Assembly: GCA_013695495.1 (NCBI GenBank)
Contig: JACDAK010000010.1
Coordinates: forward strand, 1 to 15,485
DNA from: Blastocatellia bacterium
GTDB taxonomy: Bacteria > Acidobacteriota > Blastocatellia > Pyrinomonadales > Pyrinomonadaceae
Direction of reading: 5' to 3'
Length of the DNA: 15,485 nucleotides
The notes beneath the pieces were generated by a model. That model made no database searches and was not told where the DNA came from. It was given only the letters and a program-made list of their open reading frames with translations. A program made the translations under genes and the position numbers. Positions 6,202 through 12,967 of the stretch are shown piece by piece (within the stretch, counting starts at the first letter, position 1; each line of letters starts with the position of its first letter).

Positions 6202-6563
6202 ATGAACAGTGAGCATTCAGATCGATTTCAAGGCGAGGTCATTGGACTTCTTCATAAGCTCATTGCCAGAACAGGTGAGTACGACACTCACTTTCAGACG
6301 GTGCGAGAGCAACTGCGGATCATCGATCGTCGGGCAATGGATATTGAGTCGACCGTGATCGATCTTAAAAAGCGACTTACGTCGATAGAGTCGATGGTGA
6401 AGGCAACGTAGACGCGAGTGCATGATATAGAGGTCGAGGCTAAGAGCTGCGGCGAAATCTCGAATCTCTTGATCAAAAAATCGGTCCCGTGGATAAGGTT
6501 TGGACGCGCGTGGGTGAAATAGAGAGCCGAGCCCAGCAGTTGGAAGATCAGTTGGCCGCTTAG
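6202..6563 (+). pseudogene. Broken small coiled-coil gene between nuoD and nuoE
   Basis: An ATG at 6202, two bases after the nuoD stop and with AGG upstream, opens 69 codons (MNSEHSDRFQGEVIGLLHKL...) ending at TAG (6409-6411). The protein is charged and helical with heptad-like spacing (RRAMDIESTVIDLKKRLTSI). Reading on past the TAG in the same frame gives TRVHDIEVEAK. From 6444, in the frame shifted by one missing base, comes a 39-codon stretch ELRRNLESLDQKIGPVDKVW...IESRAQQLEDQLAA ending at TAG (6561-6563), three bases before nuoE. Restoring one base near 6442-6444 and one sense codon at 6409 would give a single protein of about 120 residues, coiled-coil throughout. I infer a gene disabled by a nonsense change and a one-base deletion. 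The first 69 codons could still be translated. The family is not recognised. It resembles short tropomyosin-like helper proteins only in composition. Confidence 0.6.
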
Positions 6564-6566
6564 AGT

Positions 6567-7097
6567 ATGGCAGCAGCAACACCGACCAGTTATACAGACC
6601 AGATCGAGTACACCAATGAGATGGCGGAATTTTCGCCAGAAGTGGTGGAAGAGATGCGTTCGCATGTTGCGAAGTATCCGCCCGAGCGTAGCCGCTCGGC
6701 GTTGATCCCGCTGCTGTTCGTCATTCAGCGTGAGCGTGGCTGGATCGATAATCCAGGTGTGAATTATTTGGCGAAGTTTTTGAATATTGAGGTCACGGAC
6801 GTCTGGGAAACGGCAACGTTCTATTCGATGTTCAACCTGAAGCCGGTCGGCCGCCATCACATCCAGATCTGCAAAACACTGTCGTGCAAGATCATGGGTG
6901 AACCCGAGATAACCGGGCATATTTGTTCGAAGCTTGGAATAAAGCCGGGCGAGACGACCGCCGACGGCAAGTACACTGTCTCGCTGGTTGAGTGCCTCGG
7001 CAGCTGCGGGACGGCGCCGATGATGCAGATCGGGTTCGATTTTCATGAGGACCTGACGATCGAGAAGGTTGATGGAATGCTTGATGAGTTGGCGTAA
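6567..7097 (+). CDS. nuoE: NADH-quinone oxidoreductase subunit E
   Basis: NuoE (24 kDa subunit) is a thioredoxin-fold protein that holds the [2Fe-2S] cluster N1a next to the FMN of NuoF. The 176-residue protein has the expected helical N-terminal domain with RSALIPLLFVIQRERGWI and the family stretch VWETATFYSMFNLKPVGRHH. The four cluster cysteines are C102 and C107 (CKTLSC) and C143 and C147 (ECLGSCGTAP). Length is usual. The ATG at 6567 follows the remnant coiled-coil gene by three bases, and nuoF begins 11 bases after its stop. No Shine-Dalgarno sequence is evident, so the start could depend on readthrough translation from upstream, which the broken gene would now only partly provide. Confidence 0.97.
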   Translation: MAAATPTSYTDQIEYTNEMAEFSPEVVEEMRSHVAKYPPERSRSALIPLLFVIQRERGWIDNPGVNYLAKFLNIEVTDVWETATFYSMFNLKPVGRHHIQICKTLSCKIMGEPEITGHICSKLGIKPGETTADGKYTVSLVECLGSCGTAPMMQIGFDFHEDLTIEKVDGMLDELA

Positions 7098-7108
7098 GTA
7101 AAGATTCT

Positions 7109-8434
7109 TTGGTCAGCACGTATGACCCGACCCGTATGGAGATAAAGGCAATAGGGTGCGAACCGCTTCAGCTAAAACGGGTGCTCATTGAGAATGGGCA
7201 CACGCTTGAGGTGTATCGCGAGACCGGCGGGTACAAATCACTGGAGACGGCCTTTGGAATGTCTGCCGACGCGATCATCCAGGAGGTCAAGGATTCGGCT
7301 CTACGCGGACGCGGCGGCGCGGGCTTTCCGACAGGGATGAAGTGGTCTTTTGTTCCACGCGATTCGCCTAAAGAGAAGTACATAGTTTGCAACGCAGACG
7401 AGTCGGAGCCAGGGAGCTTCAAAGACCGCTATCTTTTGGAGGGCGACCCTCATGCACTGATCGAGGGGATGCTCATTGCCGGGTTCGCTCTCGGGGCTGC
7501 AACGGGATACATCTATTACCGCGGCGAGTATAACTACCTGATCGATATTATGGACGAGGCACTTCGTGAAGCACGCGAGGCTGGCCTCCTCGGCGAAAAT
7601 ATTCTGGGCTCCGGGTTTTCGATGGAGATCCACACGCACACCGGTGCGGGTGCTTATATCTGCGGCGAAGAGACCGCGTTGCTATCGTCGCTAGAGGGAT
7701 TTCGCGGCCACCCGCGGATGAAACCTCCTTTTCCGGCGGTAGAGGGGCTATATGCTTCGCCGACGGTCGTAAACAATGTCGAGACGCTTACCAGCGTTCC
7801 GCAGATCATCGAGATGGGCGGGATCACGTGGCGGGACCTGGGAACGGAGAAGTCAGGCGGGACGAAGTTATGGTCGATCAGCGGGCATGTAAAGAAGCCC
7901 GGCGTTTATGAACTTCCGATGGGTTATGCCGATATGGAGAAGTTCATCATGGAAGACTGCGGCGGCATGCTGCGGGATGACAAGAAGCTTAAGGCCGTGA
8001 TCCCGGGCGGTTCGAGTGTCTATATAATGAACGCCGGCCAGATCGTCGGGAAAGGCGTAACTCTCGATTACGAAGGGCTTGTTGAAGCAGGGTCGATGCT
8101 TGGAACCGGCGGGATGATCGTGATGGATGAGACGGTCGATATCATGGAATCGACCAAGAACTTGACCGAGTTCTACAAGCATGAGTCCTGCGGGTGGTGT
8201 ACACCTTGCCGAGAAGGAACGGACTGGCTTGTGAAGATCTTTGACCGGATCTCGGCCGGAGGCGGCAGGCCGGAAGACGCACAGCTGCTGCTTGATATTT
8301 GCGACAACATCGAAGGGAAGAGCTTTTGCCCGCTGGGTGATGCAGCGGCGTGGCCAATACAGAGCGCAGTGAAGCGATTTCCCGAGGACTTCCGTCACTG
8401 GCTTATAACAAAAACGAACGGCGATTTAAATTAG
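7109..8434 (+). CDS. nuoF: NADH-quinone oxidoreductase subunit F (NADH- and FMN-binding)
   Basis: NuoF (51 kDa subunit) binds NADH and FMN and carries the [4Fe-4S] cluster N3, so it is the electron entry point of complex I. In the 441-residue frame are LRGRGGAGFPTGMKWSF (residues 65-81, FMN and NADH loop), NADESEPGSFKDRYLLEGDP (95-114), GAGAYICGEETALLSSLEG (179-197), and the N3 ligands C361, C364, C367 (ESCGWCTPCREG) and C407 (SFCPLGD). The frame is open to a TTG at 7109; an ATG at 7136 would drop nine residues, and neither has a strong ribosome binding site. It forms a soluble module with NuoE and NuoG. It is followed 13 bases later by the bTHX gene. Confidence 0.97.
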   Translation: MVSTYDPTRMEIKAIGCEPLQLKRVLIENGHTLEVYRETGGYKSLETAFGMSADAIIQEVKDSALRGRGGAGFPTGMKWSFVPRDSPKEKYIVCNADESEPGSFKDRYLLEGDPHALIEGMLIAGFALGAATGYIYYRGEYNYLIDIMDEALREAREAGLLGENILGSGFSMEIHTHTGAGAYICGEETALLSSLEGFRGHPRMKPPFPAVEGLYASPTVVNNVETLTSVPQIIEMGGITWRDLGTEKSGGTKLWSISGHVKKPGVYELPMGYADMEKFIMEDCGGMLRDDKKLKAVIPGGSSVYIMNAGQIVGKGVTLDYEGLVEAGSMLGTGGMIVMDETVDIMESTKNLTEFYKHESCGWCTPCREGTDWLVKIFDRISAGGGRPEDAQLLLDICDNIEGKSFCPLGDAAAWPIQSAVKRFPEDFRHWLITKTNGDLN

Positions 8435-8447
8435 AGGTAAAACAATA

Positions 8448-8576
8448 ATGGGAAAAGGCGACAAGCGAAGTAAACGAGGAAAGATATTTGCGGGCAGTTA
8501 CGGCAAGACGCGGCCGAAGAATAAGAAGAAGAACGTCCCCACTGACGGGGCGAAATCGTCCGAGAAAAAGGGGTAG
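8448..8576 (+). CDS. 30S ribosomal protein bTHX
   Basis: A 42-codon gene starts at the ATG at 8448 with GAGG ten bases upstream. The product opens MGKGDKRSKRGKIFAGSYGK and continues TRPKNKKKN, ending in a short polar tail. This is the pattern of the small ribosomal protein Thx (bTHX). In Thermus that protein sits in a cavity at the head of the 30S subunit and stabilises RNA helices, and homologues occur in Bacteroidota and other phyla. Nearly a third of the residues are Lys or Arg, as expected of an rRNA-binding peptide. It sits between nuoF (13 bases before) and nuoG (30 bases after), on the same strand, with no terminator visible on either side, so it is probably co-transcribed with complex I genes. 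This is an unusual place for a ribosomal protein gene. Confidence 0.88.
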   Translation: MGKGDKRSKRGKIFAGSYGKTRPKNKKKNVPTDGAKSSEKKG

Positions 8577-8606
8577 CGATCGGCTCGTGACGAGCGAACA
8601 CGCGGA

Positions 8607-10892
8607 ATGTCAATAGAACCAATAAAAATAACGATAAACGGTAAGGAAGTTGAGACCGAGAAAGGTGCGGTCTTGATCGACGTGTGCCGTGAGAACGATA
8701 ACAATATTCCGTCGTTTTGTTATTACCAGGACCTGACGCCGCAGGCTTCGTGCAGAATGTGCTTGGTGCGCATCGATAAGATGCCGAAGCTGCAGACGTC
8801 GTGCACGATCAAGTGCACAGACGGCATGGTAGTAACGACGCAGAGTTCCGAAATTGAAAAAGCCCAGCGGGCGATGGGCGAGTTTCTGCTCGCGAATCAT
8901 CCCCTCGACTGTCCGGTTTGCGACCGCGGCGGTGAATGCGAACTGCAGGAGGTCATATTCGACTGGGGCGATGTTGAAGAGCGGTTTACGGAATATAAGA
9001 ATGTTCAGCCGGAGAAATATCTTTCACCGATAGTCGCTAACGATCCGCAGCGGTGCATTTTGTGCAAACGATGTACGCGGGTTTGCGATGAGTGGATGGG
9101 CGAGGACGCGATCGAAGCCGGCAACCGTGGAGTAAACACAGTGATCGGCACGTACGGCGGATGGCTTAACTGTTCGCAGTGTGGGAATTGTATTGAAGTT
9201 TGCCCCACCGGTACTCTGTTGGACGGCGTCTACCGGCACGAAACGCGGCCCTGGGAACTTGATCAAACGATATCAACCGACACGTATAGCTCCGACGGTA
9301 TGCAGTTGAGCATCGGCTCAAGAATGGGCGAGGTGCATCGGATCGTCGCCCGCGACCGATATGTGAACGGACTGAACGGCGAGTTTCTCGACGTAAAGGC
9401 ACGATTTGCGCACGAGTTCATCAACCACCCCGACCGCATCAAGACGCCGCTGATCCGTTACTCAAAAGGCGGGAAGCTTATACCCGCGACGTGGGATAAC
9501 GCGATCAAGTTTGCAGCAGAGCGGCTGAATGAATATCGCGGAAGCATTGGTGTAGTCGCGAGCCCGCGAATCACCAATGAGTCGATCTTTGCGCTCGGCC
9601 GATTCGCTCAAGAGATCGGTGCGGACAGCCAGGTGGCGGTGTCAGATAGGCAAAGCATGGCGGCGTTCTACGCGAACATGAGCGTTCCGCTTTGTTCCCA
9701 TAAGGACATCCGCCACGCATCGACGATCATTTTGATCGGCGGCGAGCCTGAAGAAGAGCAGACCTATACCGCAAAGCAGATCCGTCAGGCGGTGAGAAAC
9801 GGGGGAGCCAAGTTCATTGTCGTTAATGAGACGCCGATTCGGTTGAAGACGCAGGCTTCGCAGTTCGTCCATTTAAATCAGGGTTCGTATGACCCGTTTG
9901 CCCTAGCGTTCGCCCAGCCCGATGCGGTTCGAGCAACGGCGGACACAATGGGGGTTGAGGCTTCGGAGTTTGAGGAGCTGTTTGACGCCATAAACGCAAC
10001 CGAAGGTGACCTGATCGTGATGGTCGGCAACGATCTTTCGCCGGCGGCACAGGCCGCGATCGCCGGTTGCGCGGCGATGTTGGGAACTGAATCTCGACGA
10101 GTTCTGCTTCATCCGTTGCCGCACTATAACAACTCCGCTGGTGCCATTGATATCCTGCCCAATGCGGCAAGCGTGGCCGACGTTACGTCTGCGTCTAAGG
10201 CATTCTTAATAGCCGGAAGCCTGCACGAACCGTCGGTGCTTTCAGGGGCGGACTTCGTCGCGGTGCAGGAGTTGTTCCTGACGGAGACCACGGAATATGC
10301 CGACATTGTGTTTCCTGCTGCTTCGTTTGCTGAGGTTGACGGGACATTCACCAACAATGCCGGGAATGTGCAGAGGGTACGAAAGTCGATCGAGCCGATC
10401 CATCAATCGAAACCCGACTGGATGATCACCGCCCTTTTGGCCCGCGAGTTGGGGCACGATCTCGGGTTTGAGTTCTCGGCGTCCGGCGTCTTTCGGGCAC
10501 TGGCTGAGTTCGTTCCGCAATATGAGGGGCTGCGATATCCGGACATGAAAGACGAAAGTCGTCCGGCGGTTATCAAGCACCAGATCGCTGTGCAGCCCGA
10601 TATTTCTGCAGCCATTGCTGCTCTGGAAGACAGCGTGAGCGGAATGGCACTAGGTCGCGGTAAGAATGACGTGATGCCGCCGATTGGGCATAAGCTTCAC
10701 CGCATCACTACGATGACGGGCAAGACGGCGCAATTTCATCTGCTGGCGAACGGGAATCCGAAGCCTGACAACCTGCTGGTCGGGCCGCTCGATCAATTTA
10801 ATCTGGACGGCTCACGAAAGGAAACAGCAGAAACAACAGAAGCAGCAGTTGTCGGCGTAGGGGACCGGGCACACATAGGGGTCAACAACTAG
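8607..10892 (+). CDS. nuoG: NADH-quinone oxidoreductase subunit G
   Basis: NuoG is the large iron-sulfur subunit of the NADH dehydrogenase module. The 761-residue protein has an N-terminal ferredoxin domain with the [2Fe-2S] N1b ligands C38, C49, C52 and C66. The N5 site follows: H98, C102, C105, C111. Next is a two-cluster ferredoxin-like domain with CILCKRCTRVC (C150, C153, C156, C160) and CSQCGNCIEVC (C189, C192, C195, C199). The rest is a molybdopterin-oxidoreductase-like domain that in this family lacks the cofactor. Typical NuoG proteins keep only enough of the second motif for N4; this one keeps all eight cysteines, as in HoxU and hydrogenase relatives. The N7 motif region (residues about 218-236, TISTDTYSSDGMQLSIGSR) has no cysteines. 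The ATG at 8607 follows the bTHX stop by 30 bases; nuoH starts five bases after its stop. Confidence 0.96.
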   Translation: MSIEPIKITINGKEVETEKGAVLIDVCRENDNNIPSFCYYQDLTPQASCRMCLVRIDKMPKLQTSCTIKCTDGMVVTTQSSEIEKAQRAMGEFLLANHPLDCPVCDRGGECELQEVIFDWGDVEERFTEYKNVQPEKYLSPIVANDPQRCILCKRCTRVCDEWMGEDAIEAGNRGVNTVIGTYGGWLNCSQCGNCIEVCPTGTLLDGVYRHETRPWELDQTISTDTYSSDGMQLSIGSRMGEVHRIVARDRYVNGLNGEFLDVKARFAHEFINHPDRIKTPLIRYSKGGKLIPATWDNAIKFAAERLNEYRGSIGVVASPRITNESIFALGRFAQEIGADSQVAVSDRQSMAAFYANMSVPLCSHKDIRHASTIILIGGEPEEEQTYTAKQIRQAVRNGGAKFIVVNETPIRLKTQASQFVHLNQGSYDPFALAFAQPDAVRATADTMGVEASEFEELFDAINATEGDLIVMVGNDLSPAAQAAIAGCAAMLGTESRRVLLHPLPHYNNSAGAIDILPNAASVADVTSASKAFLIAGSLHEPSVLSGADFVAVQELFLTETTEYADIVFPAASFAEVDGTFTNNAGNVQRVRKSIEPIHQSKPDWMITALLARELGHDLGFEFSASGVFRALAEFVPQYEGLRYPDMKDESRPAVIKHQIAVQPDISAAIAALEDSVSGMALGRGKNDVMPPIGHKLHRITTMTGKTAQFHLLANGNPKPDNLLVGPLDQFNLDGSRKETAETTEAAVVGVGDRAHIGVNN

Positions 10893-10897
10893 TCTTT

Positions 10898-12028
10898 ATG
10901 GAATCAGCGTTGGAAACTGCATTTCCGTTCATTGTATACAGCGTTGGGATACTGCTTGCCTTTCAGGGCGTGTTGATGATCGTTGCGTATACGGTTCTGG
11001 CCGAACGCAAGGTTCTAGGATGGATCCAGGGAAGGATCGGGCCGAACCGAGTGGGTCCTTGGGGCGTACTCCAGCCTTTCGCCGACCTTCTGAAATTCAT
11101 ATTCAAGGAAGACCTCGTACCTGACAAATCGACCAAGTTTGTATATTTTCTTGCGCCGCTTGTTGCGTTGACCTGTGCGCTGCTCCCGATCGCTTTGTAT
11201 CCATTCGGACCGCGCATTGCTGATCCATTGGGCTGGCTGGTGCCGTACACGGCGGGCATCCCCTACTTGGGGGATGCTGTGCCATGGATCGCCGAACGGG
11301 CCATAAACATGCCGTTGACGATCGCACAGCTTGATGTCGGCGTACTTTTCATACTCGCTATAACATCGGTCGGGGTTTACGGTATTGCGCTTGCGGGCTG
11401 GTCGTCGAACAATAAGTATTCGCTGATGGGCGGACTCAGATCGTCGGCACAGATGATCTCTTATGAGCTCGCGATGGGAGCTTCGATCATTGGTGTCGTG
11501 ATACTTGCCGGGACGCTGGACCTGAATGGCATTATCCAGGCACAGTCAGCCGGCCCGTGGTACATGCGGTGGTACATCATTCCGCAGTTCATCGGGTTCA
11601 TGGTATTCCTGATCGCGGCGTTCGCTGAGACCAACCGTGTGCCGTTCGACTTGCCGGAAGCGGAAACAGAACTCGTCGCGGGTTTTCATACTGAGTACAG
11701 CGCACTGAAGTTCGCACTTTTCTTCATGGCGGAGTACGTAAACATGTTCACTGTTTCCGTACTGTGCACCGTGCTTTTCTTGGGCGGGTGGTACACTCCG
11801 GGCCTCAGCTATTTGTTCCCTGTTGGGTCAATACCCTACGCACTTGCGAGTCACGTGACGTTCCTTTTGAAGATATTCGCTTTCCTGTTTCTGTATATTT
11901 GGATTCGCGGGACGCTGCCGAGATTCAGGTTTGATCAATTGATGAGCTTTGGCTGGAAGTTTTTGTTGCCTGTCGCGATCGGCAATGTGATATTGACGAT
12001 CGTGATCGTTTATCTCCTGAACATGTAA
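10898..12028 (+). CDS. nuoH: NADH-quinone oxidoreductase subunit H
   Basis: NuoH is the membrane subunit that anchors the peripheral arm and forms the entrance of the quinone channel and the first part of the proton path. The 376-residue, multi-helix protein shows AERKVLGWIQGRIGPNRVGP (residues 35-54) followed by LQPFADLLKFIFKEDLVP. It also has AETNRVPFDLPEAETELVAG (243-262), whose acidic loop is essential in the family, and the C-terminal LPRFRFDQLMSFGWKFLLP. A loop at about 103-132 (GPRIADPLGW... to PWIAERAINM) is a modest insertion relative to short homologues. In most bacteria nuoI follows directly; here the next gene, 26 bases on, is nuoJ. Confidence 0.97.
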   Translation: MESALETAFPFIVYSVGILLAFQGVLMIVAYTVLAERKVLGWIQGRIGPNRVGPWGVLQPFADLLKFIFKEDLVPDKSTKFVYFLAPLVALTCALLPIALYPFGPRIADPLGWLVPYTAGIPYLGDAVPWIAERAINMPLTIAQLDVGVLFILAITSVGVYGIALAGWSSNNKYSLMGGLRSSAQMISYELAMGASIIGVVILAGTLDLNGIIQAQSAGPWYMRWYIIPQFIGFMVFLIAAFAETNRVPFDLPEAETELVAGFHTEYSALKFALFFMAEYVNMFTVSVLCTVLFLGGWYTPGLSYLFPVGSIPYALASHVTFLLKIFAFLFLYIWIRGTLPRFRFDQLMSFGWKFLLPVAIGNVILTIVIVYLLNM

Positions 12029-12054
12029 TCTCCGGCTGACCGGTGACGACTTAA

Positions 12055-12606
12055 ATGGTTTCAACCGTTATATTCTTTCTTTTCGCCGGGTTCGCGATCG
12101 CGTGCGCCATCTCGATGGTGTATCACAAGAACCCGCTTTATAGTGCCATTTCGCTGATCGGCGTTTTCATCGCGCTCGCCGGTTTATACGTTACGCTCGC
12201 GGCCACGTTCATTGCAGTAACGCAGATATTGGTTTACGCAGGAGCGATCATGGTGCTTGTGGTATTCGTCATCATGCTTTTGAATCTTGATGAGGACAAG
12301 CCGCTTAATAGGCTGCGCTATCTTTATGTGGTTGGTGCAGGGTTGGGTGTCGCACTTCTTGCTCAGACGTTCTTTATCTTCTACGCGGTATTGAAAACGC
12401 CGAAGTCACCTGCCGATCCCGATTCGCTTGCGGGAAGCCCGATGTCGATCGGGCAGGCGATGTATACGGAGTATCTGTTGCCGGTCGAGATCGTGGGCGT
12501 GATGCTTTTGATGGCGATAATAGGTGCGGTGATCCTGGTGAGGCGAATGGAGCAGCCTGAAATGGAGGCGGTCATCGAGCAGGAATCAGAGAATCGGATC
12601 GAATAG
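12055..12606 (+). CDS. nuoJ: NADH-quinone oxidoreductase subunit J
   Basis: NuoJ is a five-helix membrane subunit that lies between NuoA, NuoH and NuoK, and its third helix moves during turnover in known structures. The 183-residue protein has the expected KNPLYSAISLIGVFIALAGL in the second helix, TQILVYAGAIMVLVVFVIML in the third (with the pi-bulge region YAGAIMVL), and VEIVGVMLLMAIIGAVILVR in the last. A short charged tail (MEQPEMEAVIEQESENRIE) ends the protein. The ATG at 12055 comes 26 bases after the nuoH stop. A 47-base gap separates it from nuoK, with an imperfect hairpin (about 12616-12636) that lacks the T-run of a terminator. Confidence 0.96.
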   Translation: MVSTVIFFLFAGFAIACAISMVYHKNPLYSAISLIGVFIALAGLYVTLAATFIAVTQILVYAGAIMVLVVFVIMLLNLDEDKPLNRLRYLYVVGAGLGVALLAQTFFIFYAVLKTPKSPADPDSLAGSPMSIGQAMYTEYLLPVEIVGVMLLMAIIGAVILVRRMEQPEMEAVIEQESENRIE

Positions 12607-12653
12607 GTTTTTAAGGCCGTTCGCAGCAGCCGAAGGCCCGGATCATTAGAAAC

Positions 12654-12959
12654 ATGGAACCAAGCTTAGAAAGCTATCTGGCCCTTTCAGGCATTCTGTT
12701 TACGATAGGCGCCGTTGGCGTCATCTATAAGCGCAATGCGATAGGGGTTTTTATGTGCATCGAGCTAATGCTCAACGCTGTAAACCTGACGTTCGTTTCC
12801 TTTTCTCGTTACTATGGTGATGCGACGGGGCAACTGTTCGTATTTATGGTGATGAGCGTGGCAGCAGCCGAGGCCGCGGTCGGCTTGGGAATCATAATCG
12901 CATTTTTCCGTAACAGGATCTCGGTTGATGTAGACGACGCGAGTATTTTGAAGTTTTAG
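12654..12959 (+). CDS. nuoK: NADH-quinone oxidoreductase subunit K
   Basis: NuoK is a three-helix homologue of MrpC that provides part of the proton path between NuoJ and NuoN. The 101-residue protein has normal length. The two buried glutamates essential in the family are present at E37 (MCIELMLNAVNL) and E73 (SVAAAEAAVGLGI). YKRNAIGVFM after the first helix and the C-terminal FFRNRISVDVDDASILKF are also typical. The ATG at 12654 is preferred because it gives the usual N-terminus. nuoL begins eight bases after its stop. Confidence 0.97.
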   Translation: MEPSLESYLALSGILFTIGAVGVIYKRNAIGVFMCIELMLNAVNLTFVSFSRYYGDATGQLFVFMVMSVAAAEAAVGLGIIIAFFRNRISVDVDDASILKF

Positions 12960-12967
12960 CTTCTTGA

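Noticed and set aside
6294..7046. A 250-codon open frame on the minus strand across the start of nuoE
   Set aside because: It lies antisense to nuoE, whose cluster cysteines and family motifs are unmistakable. The product is rich in Arg, His, Leu and Ser without any recognisable pattern, as expected of a shadow frame.
12607..12653. Possible terminator between nuoJ and nuoK
   Set aside because: A bulged GCC-TTC/GAA-GGC hairpin exists, but no run of T follows and the gene order continues in the same operon.
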